Below are positions 8,354 through 17,649 of a DNA stretch of 64,000 nt, in pieces. The notes below the pieces were generated by a model. It had not been told where the DNA came from. It made no database searches and saw nothing but the letters and a program-made list of their open reading frames with translations. Numbering within the stretch: the first letter of the stretch is position 1; every line of letters begins with the position of its first letter. Source of the DNA: Membranihabitans maritimus (GTDB lineage Bacteria > Bacteroidota > Bacteroidia > Chitinophagales > Saprospiraceae); contig NZ_JAJSLW010000005.1 of NCBI RefSeq assembly GCF_021729145.1, positions 5,946-69,945 on the forward strand, given 5' to 3'. The position numbers were made by a program, and so were the translations under genes.

Positions 8354-11300
8354 CTATAATACATCTTCTCTTAAGAGATAGCCATTTACTGAACCATTTT
8401 GAACTAAGAAATCAAGTATTTTAATTATTGGCCCTTTAACTTTTATTTCTTTTTTCACCTTGGATCTATTTAAATAGATATATTTTCTAACAAGTTTCTC
8501 AATATAGTAGATTGTATTTTTTTCCAAACTTTTACTTGTATTTTTCTCTACAAGATGAGCAATCCAAAACATACCATCATTTAGAAAGTCACTACCTATT
8601 TGATTTAATAATTTAGCTACAGAATCAAGAACTGATGGAAAGTGGCCTATATCTTTAACGATATCTCTGTAGAACTTCTTTTCTCTTTCTCTAAGACTTG
8701 GCCAACTACTAATATTTTTACTCCAATAGTTCCATGCTAATAAATAGTTATGAATAACATGGCTAGTAATATAATCATCATATTGTAAATTGTCTATTAT
8801 CTTGGGATAAAAGCTTTTCCATACGTACCAAAATTGTTCGTATGTCTTCTCTTCGTTTTCAGCTCTAATAATTTCTCCAAAAAACCATGCAGCTTCCTCT
8901 GTAAACCTAAATTCTTCAACAAATGGTTTGACAAATTTCTTAACTTCATCCTTTTCTCTGGAAAGGATGAAGTTAGAATATTTTCTAAATATTCTAAGCC
9001 GCAGATTGTGTTCAATAGTGTCATCCTTGTAGAAAAGTCGCTTTGAAAATATTAAGATCAATTCTAATGAAAGATTTAACAACTCTTTGTCAGAAGTATC
9101 ACTAGGAATTAATCTGAAAATAATTTCCAGATCTTCCAGTGGATAGTCTGAAATGACCCAATCTTGTTGATCAGGTGAAGAACTTAGATTATTAATTACA
9201 GCTTCATCATAATTTTTAAGAAAATCGGTAATAGTTTCAACCTGTACGTAATTGTATGATCTATTTTCTCTCAAAAATTTCTTTTTGTTTTCATTAAGTA
9301 ATTGATTGAAATCCAATTTGAACTTGATGAATGTAAATATGATATTTTTTGTTTTATTTTCAGGGAGCTTATTTTGTATAGACTCAATGGAATAATCGCA
9401 AATTCGTTTATAATGCCCGATTGGATAATTATCAAATAAAATCAAGTATAACGGTAATACAAATTCAGTATCAAAAGTAGAGAACTGTTCCATTAACAAT
9501 GGAATAGTATTGATTGCTGACTCCACGCCATCTGATATTTGGTATTGATACCCGTGTCTTAGTGGGGCGTTTGCATAATGGAGAATAACATCTTTACAGA
9601 AGATCTGCTCTTCTGCAGGAAGCTCAGAAAAGAAATCACCAATTAATATAGCGCAACTGAAGGCAGGTATCGAATAATTATTTATATAAAAATCAAAATC
9701 ACAGTCTCCTTTTAACCCTTTCAATATTTCTTTAGTTTCTTTTAAAACCAAAGTGGGATTATCATCATATCTTTTATGATTTATATTTCTTTTTCTTCCT
9801 TCAAATTTTGATTTTGCCCAAAGTTCAAGAGATAGGTATTTTTTTCTTTCCTTAAATGCTTTTTGGACCTTTTCACTATGTTTTTTTAATTCAGGATCAA
9901 CTTGTGGATTAAAATTAATGATGACTCCTTTCTCTCCTTTTTCAATTGTAGGATCCATTTTTCTACTGTCAATTCTAGATAGTAATAATAGGTTGTTTTT
10001 ATTTTGGGTGGGTTGATTCAATTCTTGTTGATTCTTTTTGTGATAATCAATTATTTCCCAAATTTCCTTCTGTCTATCTTTAACTTCTTTTGCAGTAGTA
10101 CTTTCATCTCTAAAATATTGATAGTAAACTATTAAACTTTCTAAAGAGTGCTTTCTATGCGGCTGTTTAAAAGTTTCTGCTCTCTCTATCTTAAAATGTT
10201 TGTCTCTCTGGAGATCAAACCCTAAGGAATTAATACTCATTGCTTCACCTTCCCCAAAAGTACTTCTATGACCATCAAAATGAATATATTGGATACTGCT
10301 AAACAATGTTTTAGCAATATCGAAAAACTTATTAGGATATGCTAGCACGACACTTGTTACAACTGCTGAAATAGAGCTGGATATTGATTTTTCAATCAAG
10401 TATAAGAGTTTATCTCTCATGGTTTCAGTATATTCATTTTCAGCTTCCTTTAAAAGGAATTTTTCCAAGGCCATATGAATAGATTGAAGGAGGTAGGGGG
10501 TTAAAGGTGATCCTATTCCTCTATACATATTCCATAAACTATGAGAGAGATATTGTTTGATAGATTTACCTGATGGAAAAATCACTTTTACTTCTTCAAT
10601 ACTATCATCGAAACCTGAATCCACATATGCCTGAATTGATCGATTAGTAAAATTAATGATGAAATCAATGGTTTTGGAGTATGAAGAATGGAGAAGATAA
10701 TATATTGGTGTTTGAAGAGCACTTGGTGGAAAGTAATTTGGTCTTGATGATATATTATAATGAGGTTCCACGCCGCTGACAAATCTATGAGAGTCATGGG
10801 GTTGATTATACCAGAATAATTCAGCAATACGTAAAACATAATCAGGTAATTCTCTAACTATAGGTAAAATTTTGAGATCAGAACTAATCAAAGTTTCACA
10901 TAGATTATAGAACTTATCTTTTCTATCAATATGTCCATTTTTTATAATCCCTTCAAATATTTGAGACAATTCAGTTTTAATCTCACCGGATGAATTTAAG
11001 ATTATATCTATTAAAGTGTTGGGGTTAGAATTTCTTTGAAATATGTTATTTCCTAATCCTTCTAACTCTGTGAAAAATTTAAGAGCTATAAGTCCGACTT
11101 GTTTTGTCGTTTGTCCATTGTCATTATAAGAGCTCGACTCTAATAAAAGAGGTAGAATATAATTTAATGAAGCAGTGTTAAATTTATCTGCATTTTCAAA
11201 AATGAAATTAATAGTGCTCTGCCATCCAGGTCCCGTTGGTTTGGTGAAAATGTTATTTAAATTAAATTCTTCAGAATTGTCAAGGAAAGATGTTATGCTA

Positions 11301-13060
11301 GTATCAACTTCTTTGCACGAGATCCTAAGCTGAAAAATTATTTTACGTAGAATTTGATGATTATTTTCTAGGATAAATTCTTCGAAATTGCTGAAAAAAT
11401 ATTGAGAATAATTAGAAAGCAGAATGGACGTTAATATTTCATCTTTCCAGAAAAGAGCAATATTTTGACTCACTAAACCATCCTCAATAAATGGTTTTAT
11501 CTCATCAAGGTTATCTGATAACATCTCAGATAACCAATTTCTAAATGCACGTCTAATGGATAAAGAACTACCAATTGCCGTTAAAAAATCAATATACTCG
11601 GGTGAGTTTTTAAATGCTCGTTTAATTAATATTTCTTGCCCCCATTCTTCGTAAATATCATGTGTAATAAAATATCCGCCTGATTTACTATCAAAGCCGA
11701 TTATTTCATCACGCAGTAATAACGCCAGAATCTCATTAGAATAATCCATAGGAGAAATATAGAAGATTCCTTGCTCTGTCTTTCTTTTTACAATACTCAA
11801 AAAACAATTTTCTCTTAAAATATTTGTGTTGTTTCGAGTATAAGAAGAATTTTGAATCTTTCTCAACCAAATTCTTTCTTTGAATTGAGAATAGGAAGAA
11901 AGATCTCTATCAGTTGTATAGAGACGTAAATATTCGTCCAAATAAAACGGATTACGAATTAGCTTTTTAAGTTTGGTATTAGATGGTAGTTCGAAAGAGT
12001 ATTGATTTGCAATTGATTCAAGTTCATTTAATGTTAAGATATTAATTTGAATTTCATCAAAATTTATTCTGAGAATACTAAGAAATTGATAGCGAAGATC
12101 GTTGAGAAAGCTGAGCCTTGTTGTGAAGATTATTGTCCATGAGTTTTTTAAAAGCTCTGAAAGAAATTCTTTGAAGGGCTCTTGATTATCTAAATCTGAT
12201 ATTTTTTCTGCCGAATCAATAAGCACAATTTTATTTGGTTCCTCAGCATGTGCTTTGATGAAATCATTTAATGAAAAGTTCCCATCACTACCAATTAAGG
12301 TATCTATACTTTGAACATTAAACTCTGTCGCCTTAAACCCATAAAACGGTATTTCCTCCTTTATTTGCCTATAGAGTTCTTTAATAATAGCAGTTTTCCC
12401 ACATCCTCCTTGACCACTTACTATCAGGGCATTTACTTCATTGATTTGATTTTTAAGATTTTCTATCTCTTTAGTACGATCGATTTTTATTGAGTGTTTA
12501 CCATAAATGATATCAGTATGGATCGAATACAATAAATTTTCAGTGTGTTCTTTTATTTCTATTAAAAAATCTATAATGTTTTTCCTTTGAGAAAAATAGA
12601 AATCAGCCAGATATTGATTTTCAGGTAGTGCAAGTTGTCTCGCGATATGGCTGGGCACTCTCCAGTCAATTTTTAGGTTAAGTCCACTTGCTTCTTCTTC
12701 AATTGCTATTTTATATTTAGGATCTTTTTTACCATGAATATTACTTTCTGAAAATGAATCGTTTAAATAGAATAGTATTTTAGTTAGATTACTATTTTCC
12801 CTTTTGGCCTTCTTGATAGAATCAATTATTTTGCCTTTATTGTCTGATAGTTTTGAGGAAAAAAATTTTGCTTGAAAGCCTACACAGTCCTGATCACACT
12901 TGATAGGTTCCGTTTCAATTCCTGTTTGGTTTTTAAATCTAAAGATTCCGATATTATTTCCATGTTCACTGCAAAATAATTGATAGGTAAGATTTTCAAA
13001 AGTATTCTGCTCTTTACCTGCAAATTTCGCTTTAAATATGTTCCAATTTATTTCCTGCAC
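8354..13060 (-). CDS. Giant STAND-type NTPase with N-terminal nuclease-like domain (Avs4-like)
   Basis: A 1568-residue protein with three-part architecture. Residues ~1-130 look like a PD-(D/E)XK/Mrr-like nuclease: E22 in F-E-N-L, the G47-I-E-T-E-P cluster, an acidic pair near D56-D58 and a Q63-A-K65 motif. Residues ~190-450 are a P-loop NTPase with Walker A G216-QGGCGKT and Walker B I278-VLIDSAE. The remaining ~1100 residues are helical, repeat-like and without membrane segments. This matches antiviral STAND (Avs) proteins, in which the C-terminal sensor binds a phage protein and activates the N-terminal effector; length and order are closest to Avs4 as I know the family. The start codon is GTG at 13058-13060. 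The HEPN gene follows after 49 bp. Assignment to Avs is by architecture; the sensor target is unknown. Confidence 0.75.
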   Translation of the reverse strand: MQEINWNIFKAKFAGKEQNTFENLTYQLFCSEHGNNIGIFRFKNQTGIETEPIKCDQDCVGFQAKFFSSKLSDNKGKIIDSIKKAKRENSNLTKILFYLNDSFSESNIHGKKDPKYKIAIEEEASGLNLKIDWRVPSHIARQLALPENQYLADFYFSQRKNIIDFLIEIKEHTENLLYSIHTDIIYGKHSIKIDRTKEIENLKNQINEVNALIVSGQGGCGKTAIIKELYRQIKEEIPFYGFKATEFNVQSIDTLIGSDGNFSLNDFIKAHAEEPNKIVLIDSAEKISDLDNQEPFKEFLSELLKNSWTIIFTTRLSFLNDLRYQFLSILRINFDEIQINILTLNELESIANQYSFELPSNTKLKKLIRNPFYLDEYLRLYTTDRDLSSYSQFKERIWLRKIQNSSYTRNNTNILRENCFLSIVKRKTEQGIFYISPMDYSNEILALLLRDEIIGFDSKSGGYFITHDIYEEWGQEILIKRAFKNSPEYIDFLTAIGSSLSIRRAFRNWLSEMLSDNLDEIKPFIEDGLVSQNIALFWKDEILTSILLSNYSQYFFSNFEEFILENNHQILRKIIFQLRISCKEVDTSITSFLDNSEEFNLNNIFTKPTGPGWQSTINFIFENADKFNTASLNYILPLLLESSSYNDNGQTTKQVGLIALKFFTELEGLGNNIFQRNSNPNTLIDIILNSSGEIKTELSQIFEGIIKNGHIDRKDKFYNLCETLISSDLKILPIVRELPDYVLRIAELFWYNQPHDSHRFVSGVEPHYNISSRPNYFPPSALQTPIYYLLHSSYSKTIDFIINFTNRSIQAYVDSGFDDSIEEVKVIFPSGKSIKQYLSHSLWNMYRGIGSPLTPYLLQSIHMALEKFLLKEAENEYTETMRDKLLYLIEKSISSSISAVVTSVVLAYPNKFFDIAKTLFSSIQYIHFDGHRSTFGEGEAMSINSLGFDLQRDKHFKIERAETFKQPHRKHSLESLIVYYQYFRDESTTAKEVKDRQKEIWEIIDYHKKNQQELNQPTQNKNNLLLLSRIDSRKMDPTIEKGEKGVIINFNPQVDPELKKHSEKVQKAFKERKKYLSLELWAKSKFEGRKRNINHKRYDDNPTLVLKETKEILKGLKGDCDFDFYINNYSIPAFSCAILIGDFFSELPAEEQIFCKDVILHYANAPLRHGYQYQISDGVESAINTIPLLMEQFSTFDTEFVLPLYLILFDNYPIGHYKRICDYSIESIQNKLPENKTKNIIFTFIKFKLDFNQLLNENKKKFLRENRSYNYVQVETITDFLKNYDEAVINNLSSSPDQQDWVISDYPLEDLEIIFRLIPSDTSDKELLNLSLELILIFSKRLFYKDDTIEHNLRLRIFRKYSNFILSREKDEVKKFVKPFVEEFRFTEEAAWFFGEIIRAENEEKTYEQFWYVWKSFYPKIIDNLQYDDYITSHVIHNYLLAWNYWSKNISSWPSLREREKKFYRDIVKDIGHFPSVLDSVAKLLNQIGSDFLNDGMFWIAHLVEKNTSKSLEKNTIYYIEKLVRKYIYLNRSKVKKEIKVKGPIIKILDFLVQNGSVNGYLLREDVL

Positions 13061-13148
13061 TTAGTTAATATTTCCTTTGATTTCATTGTTGATTTACAGC
13101 ATTTACTCCAGCTCTTTCTGTTGGCGAATATCTTCCCATGTTTTAATA

Positions 13149-13370
13149 TTATAAGATTATTTCATACTCCCTCCTCCCAAACTCATACCTCCCATCCTTA
13201 TCCAGCTTCGGCACTCCGCTCTTTTTATTCGTATAAAAATTCAATACCCGGACCATATTCCGGGGATGAAAATCCAGACCGAAATGATCCCGGTAAATAA
13301 GGAAAACATCCAAAGCCGTGCGCCGATGAGTCGTCAACGGGATTTTCGCGGCAAGAAGCGCACTCCCTTG
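13149..13370 (-). pseudogene. Unrecognised C-terminal gene fragment
   Basis: An open frame of 73 codons between an in-frame TAG (13371-13373) and its own stop. It has no good ATG; the longest start is a TTG at 13335-13337. The composition is protein-like (e.g. R-T-A-L-D-V-F-L-I-Y-R-D-H-F, and a charged tail ending R-R-E-Y-E-I-I-L) and its bases are GC-richer than the neighbouring defence genes. I read it as the tail of an older gene cut off during assembly of the island, but I do not recognise the family, and a chance frame is possible. Confidence 0.3.
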
Positions 13371-13439
13371 CTATTTAGTGAAGGAGCCGTCTTCTCGATT
13401 GTGCTTTCGTGCTTTTTACTTTTTTCTGTCGCGCAATTT

Positions 13440-13513
13440 CTGAGACACAATCCTTGCCAAGCTTTGATGCGCATTTCTGGCCTAGGTTACTTGGCAACGT
13501 GTGTGGTTTTCAG
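13440..13513. repeat. 74-bp nested inverted repeat (hairpin)
   Basis: Collinear paired arms: CTGA 13440-13443 with TCAG 13510-13513, CACA 13446-13449 with TGTG 13500-13503, and TTGCCAAG 13454-13461 with CTTGGCAA 13490-13497. The loop is 28 bp. It lies 72 bp past the 3' end of the ThsB-like gene. There is no strong T-run on either side, so a plain terminator is not the obvious reading. Its layout resembles the longer hairpin at 17650-17772. Confidence 0.55.
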
Positions 13514-13584
13514 CTTTCAAATTTACCTTATGTCAAATTAATTTTACCCTTCGGCATATTTTGAAGTGTCGTATTCCATTGGTT

Positions 13585-14283
13585 TCAATCCAAATTAATT
13601 ATGACCTCATAATCATCGGCATTATCTCTGATTTCTATTGCCTTTTCTATGTAGTGTTCACTTGAAATTTTAAAATCGCTCCATTTTACAGTCTTTATGT
13701 AAGAACATTCACCTTTATGAATTATCGTCCCATTACACTCTCGAGTCAACGACTCCTTACGATTGAACATATTTTTGTTAAGGATTCTGAAGAGGGCCCC
13801 AGTGTTGTGAGTTATGGAATTACAAGCAGGGTTTTCTGTATAGTACCAATCATAGGTACTATTTTCATCAGGTAAGACAATCCCTAAAACAGCATTCTTT
13901 TGACTTTTTCTATTCTGTACTGTAGTGGTTCGTAAAGAGTACGAAACTTCCCAAGGCACCCATTGCTTTTTTTCAGGTTGATTTGTGTCTCTCATTCCTT
14001 TAGAAAGGATCACCAAGGTAATACTGCTTCCCCGAATTTTTTCTTTGAGTTGTGTTCGGATAGTTTCATCCGCAAAATCCTCTAAGCTTTCCCCATCCTT
14101 CTCGCCCAGATTGATATGGCTGTCCTTTTTTAGGTGTTCTTGTAGTTCATCAACATAATCGCGTACTCTTGTCTGTCGCTTTACATATTGAAATCGACCA
14201 CCAATGAATTGCAATTCGGTCTTGTTTAGATCAGGAACCAAGGTATCACCATACTTGTAGGAGATGAAAATATTTCTTGCCAT
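13585..14283 (-). CDS. TIR-like (DUF1863/ThsB-type) protein
   Basis: A 232-residue protein opening with R-N-I-F-I-S-Y-K-Y-G-D, the first strand of the MTH538/DUF1863 TIR-like fold used by ThsB proteins of Thoeris. A second strand at ~87-94 (S-I-T-L-V-I-L-S) and W111-E112 in W-V-P-W-E-V-S are the places where TIR folds carry the alphaD glutamate. In Thoeris, ThsB senses infection and makes a cyclic ADP-ribose isomer that activates an NADase effector. It is the last gene of a three-gene operon, starting 2 bp after the SLOG-like gene's stop. By inference it is the signal-producing or sensing member. It could instead be a TIR effector. Confidence 0.8.
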   Translation of the reverse strand: MARNIFISYKYGDTLVPDLNKTELQFIGGRFQYVKRQTRVRDYVDELQEHLKKDSHINLGEKDGESLEDFADETIRTQLKEKIRGSSITLVILSKGMRDTNQPEKKQWVPWEVSYSLRTTTVQNRKSQKNAVLGIVLPDENSTYDWYYTENPACNSITHNTGALFRILNKNMFNRKESLTRECNGTIIHKGECSYIKTVKWSDFKISSEHYIEKAIEIRDNADDYEVIINLD

Positions 14284-14285
14284 AG

Positions 14286-14867
14286 CTATTGAAGTAAAAA
14301 ATCTTTGAATAGTGACGAATAGGCATAATCTGTTTCAAATCGCTTCTCTTTGACATTTACGACCGAATAAACCAATTTTGCTGCGGCCCCTGTGCTTGCT
14401 ATTGGTAATATTCTCGCCTTTGGATGAAATTCACGGAATAGTTCATATTCCCTTTCCACTCCCTCCATTCCACCTATGAAGATGGCAGCGTAGAAGTGAT
14501 GTGAGCTAAACATAACCCTTCTCATTTCCAGGAGACTACTCTCTCTATCACCAGTACTCTCTACCAAATGGACGTTCTTAAACTCATTGTTATCTGGAGG
14601 AAATCTATGTTCAAAAAATTTAGACTGATAGATTGTAACTCTATCTTGGACTTGCAGACCTCGTCTTTGAATAACATAATTGATGATTGGAGTAATGGAT
14701 GGATGACCACCCCAAATCAATCTATATTGTGGCAGCACAGTGCTTGCCAATGCAGTCACCGAATCTCTGATAGCTATTACATCTGCCGTCTCAAAATACT
14801 TTGGATCCCGCTCTGGCAAAGGAATGCTTGCCGAAAGGAAAATGTTCTTTAGTTCTGCTTTAGCCAT
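14286..14867 (-). CDS. SLOG-like nucleotide-binding protein of a TIR operon
   Basis: A 193-residue soluble protein with a Rossmann-like pattern. It opens K-N-I-F-L-S-A-S-I-P, then has a helix and strand ending L-I-W-G-G-H-P-S-I-T-P (residues ~50-60), and later A-A-I-F-I-G-G-M-E-G-V-E-R-E-Y-E-L-F (~127-144). The glycine-rich G-G-H-P and G-G-M-x-G-x-x-x-E motifs are those of the SLOG superfamily (DprA/LOG/TRPM-SLOG-like), which binds nucleotides or NAD-derived ligands. In Thoeris ThsA a SLOG domain binds the cyclic ADP-ribose signal. Here that domain would be a separate protein between two TIR-type genes. It overlaps the upstream TIR gene by 19 bp, strong evidence of co-translation. No catalytic role is evident. 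Confidence 0.7.
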   Translation of the reverse strand: MAKAELKNIFLSASIPLPERDPKYFETADVIAIRDSVTALASTVLPQYRLIWGGHPSITPIINYVIQRRGLQVQDRVTIYQSKFFEHRFPPDNNEFKNVHLVESTGDRESSLLEMRRVMFSSHHFYAAIFIGGMEGVEREYELFREFHPKARILPIASTGAAAKLVYSVVNVKEKRFETDYAYSSLFKDFLLQ

Positions 14868-16024
14868 AAGTCAAACTCTTGTTTTTTAATAGTCTTTATC
14901 TCCAAGTACTGATTGAGCCAGTCTAGGTGTTTTAACCACTTATCTCTAATCCTTAGGTCATCGTAGATAAGGTGGATCTGGTCAACTTCATAGTCTGCAA
15001 TTTCCTTTTTAATTTCCTCTGATTGGTTACAATCCATGGATTGTGGGACACCCACGCTTGGAACAAACAACCTCCTTCGATTCGAGCCAAGATCTTCAGT
15101 GATTATTCTCTCCGGTTGAAGTTGCAGGCTTTTTCCAGCTTTATTTGCTGCTATTAGGAATTCGGTAATAAGACTGTCTTGCCTCGAAGCTAAGTTTCTC
15201 GCCCTCAAGGACTCAACACCACTTGAAATTCCCCGTACAATGTATTCTTGCAATCTCGAATGGTCCTTATCTTGAAAAATACCATCCTCAAAATCCGATG
15301 CTCTAAGTTGATAAGGTATACACACTTCATTAGTATCCTCCATTTTATGCCCTGGCCAAATCAGTTGTATCACCCCAATTTGCTTAGCATTTGCTTCTGC
15401 AATTTCTTCCTTACACCATTCACTATCCAGGAACCCAGGTGTATTCAGAATCACTATTACATCACTGTCAGACATCCGATGCCATAGCTCCTCTTGGAAT
15501 GGTTCGCCTTGTTTAATTGAATGGGTATCCAGAAATACATCAAAATTACTTTTTTCTAACGCTTCATATAGTTGAATAGCCACAGAAGTGGATTCATTTC
15601 GCTTATAGCTTATAAAAACTTTTCGACTGCTTCGCAGTTTGCCATAGGACTCCAACGCGAGGTTCACTATCTTTTGTTTCTGGCTATCATCATACTTCAA
15701 TCCATTCTGATTTTTCAGAGATTTTGGAATTTCCAACTTGAAGGAGTCATAAAACACGGGAAGTATAATTGCTCCCTCAGAAATCAGGCTATCAATTTCC
15801 GATAAATCTTTATGATGGCCTTGCTTGTTTCCAAAATATACAACAAAACCTGGTTGATTGCCGGAATATGCTTGTGAAAAGTCTGAGCGTGTTATCACCT
15901 CAAAAGAATCCGGAGGCATCTTCAGGTCCTCAACTGAAGAAAAAAAGAGCTTGGTAATTTCATCAGCAACTGATCCTGGGTCTCCGAGAATAATTAGTTG
16001 ATATTTATACTTCTGCGACATCAC
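14849..16024 (-). CDS. TIR-domain protein, first gene of the TIR/SLOG/ThsB-like operon
   Basis: A 391-residue protein with three parts. Residues ~1-130 look like a Rossmann-like N-terminal domain (Y-Q-L-I-I-L-G-D-P-G-S; V-V-Y-F-G-N). Residues ~133-265 are a canonical TIR domain: R-K-V-F-I-S-Y-K-R opens it, D-V-F-L-D marks the BB region, and W203-C-K-E-E207 is the W-C-x-x-E motif with the catalytic glutamate E207. Residues ~270-391 are an uncharacterised tail. TIR domains with this glutamate hydrolyse NAD+ or make cyclic ADP-ribose variants. By inference this is the NAD-consuming effector or a second cyclase. It is first in the operon; 217 bp of non-coding DNA separates its start from the right copy of the long repeat. 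Confidence 0.85.
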   Translation of the reverse strand: MMSQKYKYQLIILGDPGSVADEITKLFFSSVEDLKMPPDSFEVITRSDFSQAYSGNQPGFVVYFGNKQGHHKDLSEIDSLISEGAIILPVFYDSFKLEIPKSLKNQNGLKYDDSQKQKIVNLALESYGKLRSSRKVFISYKRNESTSVAIQLYEALEKSNFDVFLDTHSIKQGEPFQEELWHRMSDSDVIVILNTPGFLDSEWCKEEIAEANAKQIGVIQLIWPGHKMEDTNEVCIPYQLRASDFEDGIFQDKDHSRLQEYIVRGISSGVESLRARNLASRQDSLITEFLIAANKAGKSLQLQPERIITEDLGSNRRRLFVPSVGVPQSMDCNQSEEIKKEIADYEVDQIHLIYDDLRIRDKWLKHLDWLNQYLEIKTIKKQEFDLWLKQN

Positions 16025-16240
16025 ATAGTTTTTGAGTTAGATTTACCAAAGGGTTTCTTCTATAGATTTCTTCCTTTCATTCTTAGTCACTATCGTCATT
16101 TTTTATTTGTCCTTATAATTGGTTTCCAAAAATACCACCATTCTTGTCGAGCGTTGGCAATGGCCAGATGCTTTCGGTTTCCTAGTGTTAACTTTATATC
16201 TAAGCAAACCAAATAAAGTTGCTTGTACGCTAGCTTTTTT

Positions 16241-16570
16241 TGCATGAAGCACAACTTGCTTATATATGCACCAAAAGTAAATTATATTTCCGTCTATTGT
16301 CGTATATATACACCTTTAGGTATTTTTATATTTTGAACATATATCATAAAAATCAAATAAAATCCCCAAGACTGAAGACATCAGTATGAGGAACATCTCA
16401 TACCTATTTATAAATTTCCGTATCGTATTGGATTTTACAAAAAATAACGGGTGGCGAACGTAAATACATTTTCATTGCTTCATTTAGGGTTAACAAATAC
16501 ACCCCCTAATGTAAAAAATTAAATTCGAAAACTGACCATCGGTCAGGAAGTTTTCCACCAAAAATTATCA
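16241..16570. repeat. Diverged ~330-bp non-coding direct repeat, right copy
   Basis: Same orientation as 6840-7165. The equivalent hairpins are more perfect here: TTAGGG with CCCTAA around 16481-16512, and CTGAC with GTCAG around 16533-16549 followed by a short T-run. It lies between the TIR operon start and the 3' end of the XRE regulator gene. The flank 16025-16240 holds no supported gene. Confidence 0.75.
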
Positions 16571-16667
16571 AATGATCAATTTTAAAACTATATAACAATA
16601 AATATTGCCAAATAAATTAAATATATTAGATTGCAATTCTGCTGAAAACTTTTGTATCAGTAGTCAT

Positions 16668-17501
16668 TTATAATATAATTTCTCTGCCCTTTTCAGTAAT
16701 CTGTATCCACTGTTTTTTAGTGGTTTTTCCTTGAACTATTATCAAATTATTGTTAATCAATGGGTTGATGTATTTGGAATGGTTTTGAGCAGTGGATTTG
16801 ACACCTATTCTATTCATAATTTCAGCTGTTTGAAAGTTGTCTTTATCTGCTATAGAGAGTAATTCGAACATAAAGTACAAATCATCAAACCCTTTAGCAT
16901 TGACAATGGATTGTAACTTAATATATGAAGGAATATTAGCTGGCTTTTGAATTGAGGGAGCCGTTATTTGAGCTTTCTTATATTGGTAGTGTGATTGATT
17001 GTACGGGTCTCTTCGCCGAAGTAATATATCTGCGTAATCTTTCGACGATAGCACGGTAGATAAAGAAGAGCTGCTATAACGGTATCCCAATATATTTTCA
17101 ATCTTAATAACAATATCTTTTACCTTGACATAATCATTAAGCAATTCTGTTTCCAGGATCTGATTAATAACATATTTAATGGATGGTTGTTGTTCTAAAA
17201 CAATATAGGCTGAGGAATCTAAAGATTTATGGTAATTAATTAGTAATTCTCTGGAATTAGATGAAAACTTTGTATTCGTACTTACTAACTCAGATAAAGT
17301 CATTCCGAAGAAGAACCCACATTTGATTAGATAATCTATTGCATACTTGTTTCGACCAGAGACTATATTAGCAACAGTATTTTTTGAAACCCCATTATTA
17401 ATAGCATTTACAAATTGTTCTTTATTAATTCCAATTGAAAGGTACAAATACTCAATATGTTGGCCAATTTTGTCTTTTGTTTGCTGAACGGGATCCATCA
17501 A
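16668..17501 (-). CDS. XRE-type helix-turn-helix regulator with C-terminal winged helix
   Basis: A 277-residue protein. Residues ~8-75 read as a Cro/C1-type helix-turn-helix (I-N-K-E-Q-F-V-N-A-I-N, then S-K-N-T-V-A-N-I-V-S-G-R-N-K). The middle (80-190) is helical and unassigned. The C-terminal ~75 residues resemble a winged-helix DNA-binding domain (a helix pair, then a strand-turn with K-K-Q-W-I-Q-I-T-E-K-G). Such a two-domain protein would act as a local repressor. It is on the same strand as the TIR operon but 640 bp upstream of it and separated by the long repeat, so control of the island is plausible but unproven. Its start is the ATG at 17499-17501 or the next codon. Confidence 0.6.
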   Translation of the reverse strand: MMDPVQQTKDKIGQHIEYLYLSIGINKEQFVNAINNGVSKNTVANIVSGRNKYAIDYLIKCGFFFGMTLSELVSTNTKFSSNSRELLINYHKSLDSSAYIVLEQQPSIKYVINQILETELLNDYVKVKDIVIKIENILGYRYSSSSLSTVLSSKDYADILLRRRDPYNQSHYQYKKAQITAPSIQKPANIPSYIKLQSIVNAKGFDDLYFMFELLSIADKDNFQTAEIMNRIGVKSTAQNHSKYINPLINNNLIIVQGKTTKKQWIQITEKGREIIL

Positions 17502-17649
17502 ACAAATGAAAGCACAAAAACAATGTAAAAAAATACCTAATAGTTTGTTTTTTTAGATTGTATTGCTATATTTGCTTATGAAACAATTGCATAACGAAGC
17601 AATTATTTGTAAATAAATGGGATGATTTCCATATGCCTCGTTGACAGAA

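Noticed and set aside
13266-13541. 91-codon plus-strand frame
   Set aside because: Overlaps the gene fragment and the 74-bp hairpin; no domain.
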